Part shown: piece after piece, positions 17,280-25,584 of the stretch
How positions within the stretch are numbered: the first letter of the stretch is position 1
Layout: each line of letters opens with the position of its first letter
Source: Pseudarthrobacter polychromogenes
Lineage (GTDB): Bacteria > Actinomycetota > Actinomycetes > Actinomycetales > Micrococcaceae
Direction of reading: 5' to 3'
Assembly (NCBI RefSeq): GCF_014644495.1
Contig: NZ_BMKU01000003.1
Span: 244,690-308,689, forward strand
DNA: 64,000 nt
Translations under genes and position numbers: made by a program
The notes under the pieces: model-generated
Told to the model about the DNA's origin: nothing
What the model saw: the letters and a program-made list of their open reading frames with translations, nothing else
Database searches by the model: none

Positions 17280-18155
17280 CTACGAGAACACCGACATGAT
17301 CTGAAGCACGGCTGGCCCCAGCAGAACGATGAACAGAGTGGGAAGAATGAAGAAGATGAGCGGGAACAGCATTTTGACTGGCATCTTCATCGCGTGTTCT
17401 TCCGCAAGCTGCCGGCGTTTGATCCTCATATCCTTCGCTTGTGTCTTGAGGACACCGGCGATGGCAATGCCGTAGGTGTCGGCCTGGACCACAGCCCGAA
17501 CGAATGTGCGGACTGACGGCACATCCACTCGTTCAGCAAGAGCCAGATATGCCTCCTTGCGCGAGCGTCCGACCTGAATATCCTGCAGCGTCCTGATGAG
17601 TTCATCCGCCAATGGCCCTCGCCCGTTCTCGCCAGCCCGGCCCATTGCTGACTCAAACCCGAGGCCGGCCTGGACGGATATGAGCATCTGATCCAAGGCA
17701 TTGGGGAGTTCAAGCCGGATTTCTTCCCGCCGCTTTTGGGCCCGGTTGCGGATAAGAAGGTCGGGAATGAAGTATGCCAGTGCCACGATGACTACCGCGA
17801 TCGCGAACCTGCCGGCGGAGGGTGCGCCCATGAAGACCAGGAGGCCAAGAATTGCGCCACCAAAAGCGAGTAGGGGCTTGACCATGAGAATCCGGGCAAG
17901 CGGCCACTGCTTTGGCCGACCCGCACCCGCCAACTGCTTGTCCAGCCAGGCCTCGTAGCTCCTGGGCGTGATGCGCTTTGACAGATCCGTTAACTGCTGG
18001 CTGATGTTGACGGATTGCACGGCTTGGCTGGGGCGGCCGCCGAGGTTGGCTCTTATTCGACGCATTCCTGCGCGATCTCCCGTGAAAGACAGCCAGACCA
18101 TGCCGGAGATAGGAACGATAATTGCCAAGATTGCTGCTAAAGCGATGGGTTGCAT
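17280..18155 (-). CDS. tadC: Tad pilus platform protein TadC, copy 2
   Basis: A 291-aa T2SF-domain membrane protein with LPNALDQMLISVQAGLGFESAM and VQADTYGIAIAGVLKTQAKDM, closely matching copy 1 (9751-10635). Membrane segments are at the N-terminus, near residues 90-130 and at the C-terminus (FPLIFFILPTLFIVLLGPAV). ATG 18155 lies 10 bases after the tadB stop; an upstream ATG at 18245 falls inside tadB and is rejected. Codons are less GC-rich than in copy 1. Confidence 0.91.
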   Translation of the reverse strand: MQPIALAAILAIIVPISGMVWLSFTGDRAGMRRIRANLGGRPSQAVQSVNISQQLTDLSKRITPRSYEAWLDKQLAGAGRPKQWPLARILMVKPLLAFGGAILGLLVFMGAPSAGRFAIAVVIVALAYFIPDLLIRNRAQKRREEIRLELPNALDQMLISVQAGLGFESAMGRAGENGRGPLADELIRTLQDIQVGRSRKEAYLALAERVDVPSVRTFVRAVVQADTYGIAIAGVLKTQAKDMRIKRRQLAEEHAMKMPVKMLFPLIFFILPTLFIVLLGPAVLQIMSVFS

Positions 18156-18165
18156 GTCGTGTCCC

Positions 18166-19122
18166 CTAGTACTTTGGCTTGATGATGCGGCTGAGCCAAA
18201 GCCCGCCGGTAGAGAGAAGTGCGATAGCGGCGGCCAGCATGACAAATCCGATGAAGGTCGTCGTGAACACCCGCGCGTACGTCGGGTTGAACGTCACCAG
18301 TCCAATGAACATCAGGATAGGCAATGCCATGAGAACCATGGCGGAGATTCTTCCTTCCGCGCTCAGGGCCCTAACCTGGCCTTTTACCTGGTTTCGGTCG
18401 CGGATCGTCTCTCCGACGTGGTCCAGTACCTCCGCCAGATCGCCACCCACTTCGCGGTGAATTTCTATGGCTTGAGCAATCCAATAGAAGTCCTCGCTGG
18501 CCGTCCTCCGCGAAACATCTGCCATGGACTCACCCAGATCGCGGCCGATCCTGGTTTCGTTGACGATACGGCTAAGCTCTTCGGCCATTGGTCCATCGTT
18601 TTCCTGCGCGGCTGCATCGATGGCACGTAGCAAGCTGTGGCCTGCACGAAGACCGCCGGAGAACATTTGCAGCGTGTCCGGTACTTGCGAGTCGAACGTC
18701 TTTCGGCGCCTGGAGATGAGGAAGTTGAGGACAACGTAAAGGAGGATCGGAGCCATGATAAACGCGAGGATGCTTATTCCAAGGCCGCCAAGGAAGAAGC
18801 CCAGCACCGTCGCCACCAATGTGATGGCCCCCGCCATCAATAAATAATCTCCCGGATCCTTGTTCAGACCGGCCTGCTCCAGCTTTTCCCTGTTGAAGAT
18901 ACCGGTAGGCCGCTTCTTGAGACCCCGGTTCAGGACCCCTACGGCCTGGTTGGTCAAGCGGGACAGGCTGGAAGAGTGCTGGACAACGTCCGGGCGTCTC
19001 CGCGAGAGGGGGACGCCGGACCTCCCTCTCCACACAACTACGAATACCAGGGCCAGTGAAACGTAGACCAGGAACAGGCCAGCCATGAACATTGCAACAG
19101 GAGTGTCGACTGCCACTGTCAT
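18166..19122 (-). CDS. tadB: Tad pilus platform protein TadB, copy 2
   Basis: A 318-aa F-domain platform protein with [20 protein letters not shown] and AQAIEIHREVGGDLAEVLDH. It starts at ATG 19122 with a 4-base ATGA overlap with the end of tadA, so the two are translationally coupled. Its counterpart is 10643-11587. Confidence 0.91.
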   Translation of the reverse strand: MTVAVDTPVAMFMAGLFLVYVSLALVFVVVWRGRSGVPLSRRRPDVVQHSSSLSRLTNQAVGVLNRGLKKRPTGIFNREKLEQAGLNKDPGDYLLMAGAITLVATVLGFFLGGLGISILAFIMAPILLYVVLNFLISRRRKTFDSQVPDTLQMFSGGLRAGHSLLRAIDAAAQENDGPMAEELSRIVNETRIGRDLGESMADVSRRTASEDFYWIAQAIEIHREVGGDLAEVLDHVGETIRDRNQVKGQVRALSAEGRISAMVLMALPILMFIGLVTFNPTYARVFTTTFIGFVMLAAAIALLSTGGLWLSRIIKPKY

Positions 19123-20594
19123 CGACCCCTAATCTGGTCGGCCCCAAAAATGTGGGGTGAGACGTGGATCCCTAGCTCAATAAACCGGTCTGTGAACCGT
19201 GGGCGAACGCCTGTCGGAATGGGCTTCCCCAGGAAACGTCCGCTTGCATCTACGCCGGCTGAGTAGTCAAAGACGAAAGCGTCCTGGAGGGTTACGATCT
19301 CGCCCTCCATGCCTTGAACCTCCGTGATGTGAGTGACTCGCCGGGTTCCATCACGAAGCCTGGAAATGTGGACGATGAGGTTCACGGCTGAAGCCACTTG
19401 CTCCCTTACTGCCCGAAGCGGCAGGTCCATACCGGCCATCAGAACCAGAGTCTCCAGGCGGGCGATCGCGTCCCGGGGTGAGTTGGCATGGACGGTCGAC
19501 AGGGAACCGTCGTGCCCGGTGTTCATGGCCTGCAACATATCGAGACATTCACCGCCACGGACTTCGCCTACTACGATTCGGTCAGGCCGCATGCGTAGTG
19601 AGTTCCTGACGAGGTCGCGGATTGCAACCTCCCCCTTGCCCTCAATGTTTGCCGGCCGGCTCTCCAACCTGACCACATGGTCCTGCTGGAGCTGGAGCTC
19701 CACCGCGTCCTCGATGGTGACGATCCTGTCCGAAGCCGGGATAAAGGACGAAAGTGCATTAAGCAAAGTAGTTTTGCCGGTGCCCGTGCCGCCAGAAACG
19801 ATGATGTTCATCCGCGCCAGCACGCAGGCCTGGAGAAGTTCTGCCATTTCAGGAGACAGGCTGCCAAACCCAATCAGCTTTTGTACTGTGAGCGCATCGC
19901 CTCCGAACTTTCGGATGGTCAATGCCGGTCCGTTGACCGCAAGCGGCGGGATGATTGCGTTGACGCGGGAGCCATCAGCCAAACGCGCATCCACCAAGGG
20001 AGAAGACTCGTCAATACGGCGTCCAACCTTGGAGACAATACGTTCGATCACCCGACGCAGTGCGTCGTCGGATGCAAACTTCGTGTCGGTGAGTGTCAGC
20101 TTGCCAGCGCGCTCCACGTAGACCTGGTCAAAACGGTTCACCATGACTTCGGAAATAGACGGATCATCCAGGAAGCGCTGGATGGGGCCGTGGCCAAGAA
20201 CGTCGTCAATGATCTCCCGGATCAGCCGCTGCCGTTCGGTGGATGTGAGGGGGACCTGCTCTTCGTCGACTACGATTTTCAGCTCGTCTTTTACATATTG
20301 ATGGAGCTCTGCCTCCTCAAGCGATGAGTCAGTGATGCGCGCTCCGAGTCGCTCGTAAAGCGCCTGACTAGCACGTTCCTTCAATGCGCTGAGGGCGCCG
20401 CTGGCCACAGCAGCCGTCGGGGTTAGCTCAACAACTTCGGCTATTTCCGCGGATTTCGCCTCATGTATCCGCCCAAGAGTGGCCGGTTCAAGAGTGCCCG
20501 TTGCGGACATGAACGCGTTTTGCAGCTCAGCTTCAGCTGCTGGTGCGGTTGACTCAGTACCGCGCACCTTTTCCAGCCTGCGTGAGAGGTTCAC
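19119..20594 (-). CDS. tadA: Tad pilus assembly ATPase TadA/CpaF, copy 2 (intact)
   Basis: Hexameric secretion ATPase of 491 aa. The N-terminal domain is followed by Walker [10 protein letters not shown] (268-276), the Asp box region [11 protein letters not shown], Walker B-type [14 protein letters not shown], and the His box STVHANSPRDAIARLE intact. GTG 20594 overlaps the tadZ stop by 4 bases; an upstream start at 20642 would lie inside tadZ. With copy 1 frameshifted, this is the only complete pilus motor gene in the window. Confidence 0.94.
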   Translation of the reverse strand: MNLSRRLEKVRGTESTAPAAEAELQNAFMSATGTLEPATLGRIHEAKSAEIAEVVELTPTAAVASGALSALKERASQALYERLGARITDSSLEEAELHQYVKDELKIVVDEEQVPLTSTERQRLIREIIDDVLGHGPIQRFLDDPSISEVMVNRFDQVYVERAGKLTLTDTKFASDDALRRVIERIVSKVGRRIDESSPLVDARLADGSRVNAIIPPLAVNGPALTIRKFGGDALTVQKLIGFGSLSPEMAELLQACVLARMNIIVSGGTGTGKTTLLNALSSFIPASDRIVTIEDAVELQLQQDHVVRLESRPANIEGKGEVAIRDLVRNSLRMRPDRIVVGEVRGGECLDMLQAMNTGHDGSLSTVHANSPRDAIARLETLVLMAGMDLPLRAVREQVASAVNLIVHISRLRDGTRRVTHITEVQGMEGEIVTLQDAFVFDYSAGVDASGRFLGKPIPTGVRPRFTDRFIELGIHVSPHIFGADQIRGR

Positions 20595-21796
20595 TGGACA
20601 ACCGCCCTTCTGTGCAACTTCTTGTGTGGTCGTTCTTCCCAATTGGGCTTAAAGCGCTCAACGAGCTGCCGAAGGCCCTTAATGGCAGGATCCCTGGTGC
20701 CGTCCTGAAGCAGCGGTACACCCTTGTTGGTTGAGAATGGCAAGGTCCTCGAACGGGGGAGTACGACATCCACCGGCGCGCCGATGGTTGCTTCGACATC
20801 CTGAAGGGTCAGTCCGCTTCTGCGGTCAGCCATGTTGAGCACCACGTGCCGCCGTTCAGGCAGCAGGTTCAGCTCCGCAAGAATCTGGTTGCCAGTGCGG
20901 AGTCCGCGAATACTGGGAACGTCCATGCCGCAAATCCATACGGCGTCGGAGGCCATGTCCAGCGTGGCCAGAACGTGCTCCCCGAGTCCAGGTGCAGTGT
21001 CAACGACCACGTACTGGAATTCCTGGCGCAGCTGGGACAGTAGATGACTGACATTTTCTCCGCTGATCCTGTCCATTTCGACCGGGTTCTTTGGCGCGCA
21101 CAGCGCGTAGATTCCCCCTGGATGAACTGTCAGGTAGGTCTTTAGAACCATGGAATCCTGGCTGGCAGCGCCCACAACAGCATCCGTAATGGTGTGCTCA
21201 GGCTCCAGCATGAGCCCGCTCGCAACGTCGCCAAACTGGAGGTCGAGGTCGACGATGACTACACCCATTGGTGCAACCTTCCCCAGTCCTATCGCAATGT
21301 TCGTTGCCACGGTTGTTTTGCCAACGCCTCCTTTGGGAGAGATGACGGCGATAATGCGCCCGCCGGCGGAGTGTTCGTGGTGCTCGGAGCTGCTTGGTGC
21401 CAGGCCCCGCCTGCGGCCGGCTGAGGCCAGACTGGCTCGTTCCACGATGACCCGGATGTGGTCCACTTCGGCCGTCGGATCCAGAAGGTCGCGAACGCCC
21501 GCCCGCATGGCCTGAATCGCGACTTCTGATGACTCTCCAGCGACCAGGATCATGCTGATCTCCGGATACTGCAAGTCCATGACAGCGGCGAACTTCAGGG
21601 CGTCGTCCGCCGGTAGGCCCGGACCGAGGATGAATACCTCGGGAGGTTCCCCCAGCAGCTGCCTGAGAACTTCTTCAGGGCCCTGCGGGAGGTAGTCGGC
21701 TTGGAAGTACTGGAGCGAGCCAGGCATGCCGACTGTTGCCATCCGAACCCGGCGTTCAAAATCCGTATTTGCGGTTATGAGTACAAAGCGGCTCAT
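20591..21796 (-). CDS. tadZ: Pilus localisation ATPase TadZ/CpaE, copy 2
   Basis: A 401-aa protein. The receiver-like N-terminus (1-125) has no clear phosphoacceptor pattern, and the ATPase carries [20 protein letters not shown] and [17 protein letters not shown]. It ends in KLHRRAVVQ, close to the copy-1 ending [11 protein letters not shown] 21796 overlaps the upstream stop by 4 bases. Confidence 0.92.
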   Translation of the reverse strand: MSRFVLITANTDFERRVRMATVGMPGSLQYFQADYLPQGPEEVLRQLLGEPPEVFILGPGLPADDALKFAAVMDLQYPEISMILVAGESSEVAIQAMRAGVRDLLDPTAEVDHIRVIVERASLASAGRRRGLAPSSSEHHEHSAGGRIIAVISPKGGVGKTTVATNIAIGLGKVAPMGVVIVDLDLQFGDVASGLMLEPEHTITDAVVGAASQDSMVLKTYLTVHPGGIYALCAPKNPVEMDRISGENVSHLLSQLRQEFQYVVVDTAPGLGEHVLATLDMASDAVWICGMDVPSIRGLRTGNQILAELNLLPERRHVVLNMADRRSGLTLQDVEATIGAPVDVVLPRSRTLPFSTNKGVPLLQDGTRDPAIKGLRQLVERFKPNWEERPHKKLHRRAVVQ

Positions 21797-22569
21797 CGGA
21801 ATACCTTCGTCTTGTCCACGACACCGGTGTTACCCTCGGTGGCTTCGGCTGGTTCCTTGGAAAGGTAGATCCTGCCGAATTCGGCAGCGTATACGAGGCG
21901 CTCGGCTTCTACGGAGTTGCGGGCAACAGTGATGAGGTACGTGCCGTCACTCTGATTCTCGCTGGAGCTGAGGGCGCCGTCAGATTCCCCTTCTTTTGCT
22001 GCATCAGGCTGAGCTGGGCTCCCGTTGCTGAACTGGGCGGCGGTGACGAGCACTTTATGGAAAGTCAGCTGGGTACCAGCTGACTCAGTGGCACTCTCGC
22101 CGTCTCCGGTTGAGTCCGTCAGGGAAATGAAGACACCGACGGTGTCGCCGGCCGTTATCTTTCCGCCCACTACCCGTTCAATCGGCAGTTTGAGCGAGAT
22201 CTCCTGCATACCTTCGGGTACGGCAACCCTGGACGGTCCCAGGAAAGATTCCGGCTCTACCAACCGGCTGGACAACAGCTGCTCTCCGGGGACCAGGGAC
22301 ACACCTGTTACTTTCGAGCCCAGTTCCGCAAGATCGGTAACGCTGTCTCCAGTAACTGCTGACTTAGGCAGCGGCTTCTTTACGACCGCCCCGCCTATTT
22401 CACTTGCCGGAGTTCCTGCAGCTATGTCGGCTTGAACGACGAAGACTTCTTGGGTCTCGGTGCCAGCCATGGCACGGGCGTCCGCGGATTGTACGTAGGT
22501 AATAAGAAGGACTGTGCCGGTTATTGCGATAACTAGCGCGGCGATGCCTCCCAGTAGGCGTGCTTTCAC
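21793..22569 (-). CDS. SAF-domain pilus assembly protein CpaB/RcpC, copy 2
   Basis: A 258-aa protein with one N-terminal membrane segment (GGIAALVIAITGTVLLITYV) and a SAF domain (DIAAGTPASEIGGAVVKKPL, LVPGEQLLSSRLV). It has an Asp/Ser-rich insert near residues 160-205 absent from copy 1. AAGGGGAAGACAGTG precedes the start ATG 22569. As in copy 1 there is no secretin partner. Confidence 0.87.
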   Translation of the reverse strand: MKARLLGGIAALVIAITGTVLLITYVQSADARAMAGTETQEVFVVQADIAAGTPASEIGGAVVKKPLPKSAVTGDSVTDLAELGSKVTGVSLVPGEQLLSSRLVEPESFLGPSRVAVPEGMQEISLKLPIERVVGGKITAGDTVGVFISLTDSTGDGESATESAGTQLTFHKVLVTAAQFSNGSPAQPDAAKEGESDGALSSSENQSDGTYLITVARNSVEAERLVYAAEFGRIYLSKEPAEATEGNTGVVDKTKVFR

Positions 22570-22590
22570 TGTCTTCCCCTTTGATGATTC

Positions 22591-23610
22591 TTACTTGATC
22601 AGCCCAAGGACAACGACGTTGCCCGTGGGGGTGGTGGTGCCTCCGGTGAAGAGGGCCGGATCGGCGGAGTAGCCGACGAAAGTCCCATAGAGACCTTTCT
22701 CGCTTCCACCGAATACGTTGGTCGGGTCGTATTTCGCTTGACCAGAAAAGTTCCAGGCCTGGATTTTGAATCCCGCCCACTTCTCAATGAAGTACTGAAC
22801 GGAGCTTCCGTTGCAGGTGCCGAACTGCGCTGCGGGCATTCCATCGCAGGTGTACTTGTAAACGGGTAGTGCCACGGTCGAATTTGCCAGAGAGGGATTC
22901 AGGGACGGGTTGAAGAGATCTATGCAGCCGTTGGGAACAGCAGCTCCAGCGCTCGTCTCGCTCCACTCGCCGACTTCCGCAGTGACATTGCATCCCGTGG
23001 AGCCGTCAGGTTTGAGCCATGCGAAACCGCCGGGAATGATCTGGTTCGACGGGTTGAGCCCATTGCAGTCCTGGGCTCCGCTGCCGCCGCCTTGGGTGAG
23101 AATTTTGTGGGGGAGTCCGTCCTCCTTGAACTCGCATGGGGCGAACGTTATGGGTAGGACGGTGACACCCTTTGTGGGGTAGAGCCACTTGGCCGTTGCG
23201 GTCGCACCGACTGTAACGGGAGGTGCGTTCAACGCGCTGGCAAACATCTTGCTGAGGAAGCCGGCGCCTGTGTTTCCGTTCTTCGTCGAAGTAGTTACGG
23301 TAACCTGGCCGGCAACTGAAAGGTCAACGGACTGAACCGTGGTCTTGTTGTCGTTAGAGTTGCTGTCGGCCAAGGCCTCCGCAACTGCATTGGCGTCAGC
23401 TTGCGTGCAGCCACCGGCTACAGAGCAGATATCCACGCCTGCAAGGGCCCCCGCGTCCGCTGCGTTCTGCAACTGCGCCCGTTCGGCGTATATCTGCCCC
23501 GTGTCGACAGCCAGGGCGCCGGCGCCGATGAGTACCACCATCATCGCCGCCACCATGACTCCGGCAGCTCCACGCTCTTTGTGATCGGAATCTTTAGCTA
23601 TCCATTGCAT
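22591..23610 (-). CDS. TadG-like pilus-associated protein, copy 2
   Basis: A 339-aa protein: N-terminal hydrophobic helix (GAAGVMVAAMMVVLIGAGAL), the TadG-type stretch IYAERAQLQNAADAGALAG, then a long exposed region with about ten Cys. It starts 13 bases inside tadE, as in copy 1. Only the N-terminal 60 residues resemble copy 1 closely. Confidence 0.82.
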   Translation of the reverse strand: MQWIAKDSDHKERGAAGVMVAAMMVVLIGAGALAVDTGQIYAERAQLQNAADAGALAGVDICSVAGGCTQADANAVAEALADSNSNDNKTTVQSVDLSVAGQVTVTTSTKNGNTGAGFLSKMFASALNAPPVTVGATATAKWLYPTKGVTVLPITFAPCEFKEDGLPHKILTQGGGSGAQDCNGLNPSNQIIPGGFAWLKPDGSTGCNVTAEVGEWSETSAGAAVPNGCIDLFNPSLNPSLANSTVALPVYKYTCDGMPAAQFGTCNGSSVQYFIEKWAGFKIQAWNFSGQAKYDPTNVFGGSEKGLYGTFVGYSADPALFTGGTTTPTGNVVVLGLIK

Positions 23611-23990
23611 CGCATCGCTCCTACTCCGGTGAGGGTTACTGAGCTGCCAAAGAGTCCCGTTAAGGTGGCAGCCGGGTAACTGATAGTCACCTTGGCTGTG
23701 GCATTGGGAGTGCAGGTTGCGGGACTGAAGGAGTACGCGAACGCTGAGGAGTTGATTCCCGGCGCCCCATCAGCGGCTGCCGCTTTGGCATCGGATTGAC
23801 TGTTCTTAATGGCCATCGTGCGGGCAGCCTCACGCGCTGCTTGGGTAACTGAGATTTGAGCGTTGTAGGCATTGGCAAACTCGACGATGCCGGTGACGAG
23901 GGCCAGCAACACGGGGGCCACCAGTGCGAACTCCACGGCAATGGCACCACGACTCTTGTGCTCCCTATTTTCTTTGCGGGTCTTCTTCAA
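23598..23990 (-). CDS. tadE: TadE-like minor pseudopilin, copy 2
   Basis: A 130-aa product from TTG 23990: basic leader KKTRKENREHKSRG, then AIAVEFALVAPVLLALVTGI with Glu at +5. TTG 23990 has GGGGGA just upstream. The longer start GTG 24038 lies in the loop of the hairpin 24021-24060 and lacks a ribosome-binding site, so I prefer the TTG, though this is not certain. It follows pilin 3 and overlaps tadG by 13 bases. Confidence 0.78.
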   Translation of the reverse strand: MKKTRKENREHKSRGAIAVEFALVAPVLLALVTGIVEFANAYNAQISVTQAAREAARTMAIKNSQSDAKAAAADGAPGINSSAFAYSFSPATCTPNATAKVTISYPAATLTGLFGSSVTLTGVGAMRCNG

Positions 23991-24020
23991 CGGATCCCCC
24001 GAGGATTTATCGGATCGACA

Positions 24021-24060
24021 GGAGTGTGCCGCTTCCACTGCAGGTGGGGCGGCACACTCC
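24021..24060 (-). terminator. Hairpin after Flp pilin 3
   Basis: Perfect 12-base arms GGAGTGTGCCGC (24021-24032) and GCGGCACACTCC (24049-24060) with a 16-base loop, 11 bases after the stop of pilin 3. It may protect the pilin mRNA end and reduce read-through into tadE. Confidence 0.7.
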
Positions 24061-24071
24061 TCGGATGCGGG

Positions 24072-24272
24072 TTACCAGCCGCCGACAGTGGTGCCGAGAT
24101 TGGTGAACCAGGTATTGAGTGCACCGCCAAACGCGGTAACGCCGACAATGATGAGCAGAGCGATAAACGCAACCAAGAGCGAGTACTCGGTGGCGGTGGC
24201 GCCCTTTTCTGTAGCGAATCGTTCTCTGATACCAGCAACATAGGCGAGTATTGAGACCATAGATGGAGTCAT
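24072..24272 (-). CDS. flp: Flp type IVb major pilin 3
   Basis: A 66-aa pilin with TEKG-ATATEYS at the cleavage site, helix LLVAFIALLIIVGVTAFGG and tail NTWFTNLGTTVGGW. It is nearly identical to pilin 4 after residue 22, so the pair is a recent tandem duplication. A hairpin follows each gene. Confidence 0.93.
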   Translation of the reverse strand: MTPSMVSILAYVAGIRERFATEKGATATEYSLLVAFIALLIIVGVTAFGGALNTWFTNLGTTVGGW

Positions 24273-24378
24273 TTCTGTTCCTTTGTCAGCGATCTGCCGT
24301 CGCAGTAGCGGCGACTGATCTCCCCAATCGATTTGTTGGTTGAAGCCTTAGACGGATGACCCGTGTAAACCGCCGGTG

Positions 24379-24430
24379 GATGCAGGTGCGCCACGTCACA
24401 GGAACCCGCTGGTCGTGGCGCACCTGCATC
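24379..24430 (-). terminator. Hairpin after Flp pilin 4
   Basis: Perfect 17-base arms (24379-24395 and 24414-24430, GATGCAGGTGCGCCACG and its complement) with an 18-base loop, 10 bases after the stop of pilin 4. It is probably a partial terminator that makes pilin 4 the most abundant transcript of the operon. Confidence 0.75.
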
Positions 24431-24440
24431 GGGGCAGGGT

Positions 24441-24641
24441 CTACCAACCGCCGACCCGAGTGCCGAGGTTGGTGAACCAGGTGTTCAGCGCGCCGCCGAA
24501 GGCAGTAACGCCGACGATGATGAGCAAGGCGATGAATGCGACCAGCAGCGAGTACTCCGTGGCCGTTGCGCCCTTTTCGGATTCGAACCGATCCTTGATG
24601 CCGGCGACGAGAGCCATCATCGAGACCATAAGTGCAGTCAT
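24441..24641 (-). CDS. flp: Flp type IVb major pilin 4, first gene of the copy-2 Tad operon
   Basis: A 66-aa pilin with SEKG-ATATEYS cleavage motif, the same helix as pilin 3 and tail NTWFTNLGTRVGGW. TAAAGGAAA precedes ATG 24641. It lies directly behind the AT-rich 277-base gap with GTAC repeats and would be the most strongly transcribed pilin gene. It differs from pilin 3 mainly in residues 3-22. Confidence 0.93.
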   Translation of the reverse strand: MTALMVSMMALVAGIKDRFESEKGATATEYSLLVAFIALLIIVGVTAFGGALNTWFTNLGTRVGGW

Positions 24642-24775
24642 TGTAATTTCCTTTAATTCGGTGAAATGGATTTAGTTAATTTCAACGAATTTCCAGCTGC
24701 CCCCATAATTCCTTAGCGGCTGGACTTCGCTAAGAAAAGATTGTCAGTGAGGGGCATGGGCAACAATGCGTAGTT

Positions 24776-24861
24776 GTACTCGAATTTTCGAGGAGACGTG
24801 AAAAGTACGTACTTGAAAACACCGGGTAGTACTCAGGGGGTCAGGCGAGTACGCGGCGTAC
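24776..24861. promoter_or_regulatory. Cluster of GTAC palindromes upstream of Flp pilin 4
   Basis: Six GTAC tetramers lie at 24776, 24805, 24809, 24829, 24849 and 24858. The middle ones 24809, 24829 and 24849 are exactly 20 bases apart. AAGTACGTACTT (24803-24814) is a perfect 12-base palindrome, and GTAGTAC/GTACTAC flank the set. The position between tadV and the pilin operon suggests operators for a regulator of pilus expression. Confidence 0.45.
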
Positions 24862-24918
24862 TACTTGGTTGGCCTGTCACGAGCCCAAATAGGTGGTGCC
24901 GGGTTTTGCCAAGTGCGG

Positions 24919-25584
24919 CTAGGCGGAAAGTAGCGCCATTGCTGCTGTGGCAGCGATCATTGAAGGCCCATGAGGTACTTCTGCGGCTTGTTTTCGCCCT
25001 TTTCGACCCAAGTAGAACAAGGTGACCACTCCGTTGAGAAGAAAGCCGAGCAAGCCCCCATATAGCAACTGGCTCCACCCTAGGTACCCGAGGTACAGGC
25101 CGACAGGAGCGGCGAGCTTTACGTCGCCCATTCCGATGGCGCCCGGGGAAATAAGGCCCAAAATGAGGTAGCCAACGAACAGAATCAGGGCTCCGAGCGC
25201 CCCACGAAGCAGGTCATCGGCCTGCATATTAAGCAGCCCTGGCATCAGCAAGAGAAAGAAGCCGCCGGCAAGCAGTATTAGTACGAGCGGGTTGGGCAGC
25301 AAATGCAGGGCGATGTCGATCCGCGACAGCTGCACGCCGAGAATTGCCAGGAACAGGAAAGCCGGCAGGGCAAACCCCAAGCCGAACCGCAAACTAAAGG
25401 CGACGCAAAGAACGGCCGTAATTGCCGCCGTCGAAATTCTGACAGGGACAGTAGGAAGGCCGCCCAGCCGGGGAAGTCGCTTGGCGATGAGGCTCTCGGC
25501 AAGGGGGGAGAGAACTAGCCCTAAGAGGGCGGCTGCGGCGACCAGCAGCCACGCGATGGAACCGTCTATACCCGATGCAACCAC
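24919..25584 (-). CDS. tadV: Type IV prepilin peptidase TadV (A24 family)
   Basis: Membrane aspartyl protease that cleaves the leaders of the Flp pilins and TadE/G proteins. The two catalytic Asp are visible in LSRIDIALHLLPNP and GAIGMGDVKLAAP (the GxGD motif). Several hydrophobic segments span the 221 residues. GTG 25584 is preceded by AGGGGGGG at 4 bases; the upstream TTG 25626 is the alternative. It is the only prepilin peptidase in the window, so it probably serves both Tad loci. The 295-base gap to rplM shows no further gene. Confidence 0.88.
   Translation of the reverse strand: MVASGIDGSIAWLLVAAAALLGLVLSPLAESLIAKRLPRLGGLPTVPVRISTAAITAVLCVAFSLRFGLGFALPAFLFLAILGVQLSRIDIALHLLPNPLVLILLAGGFFLLLMPGLLNMQADDLLRGALGALILFVGYLILGLISPGAIGMGDVKLAAPVGLYLGYLGWSQLLYGGLLGFLLNGVVTLFYLGRKGRKQAAEVPHGPSMIAATAAMALLSA

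Noticed and set aside
24038..24038. GTG as start of tadE copy 2
   Set aside because: It lies in the loop of a strong hairpin and has no ribosome-binding site; TTG 23990 has one and gives a typical TadE leader.
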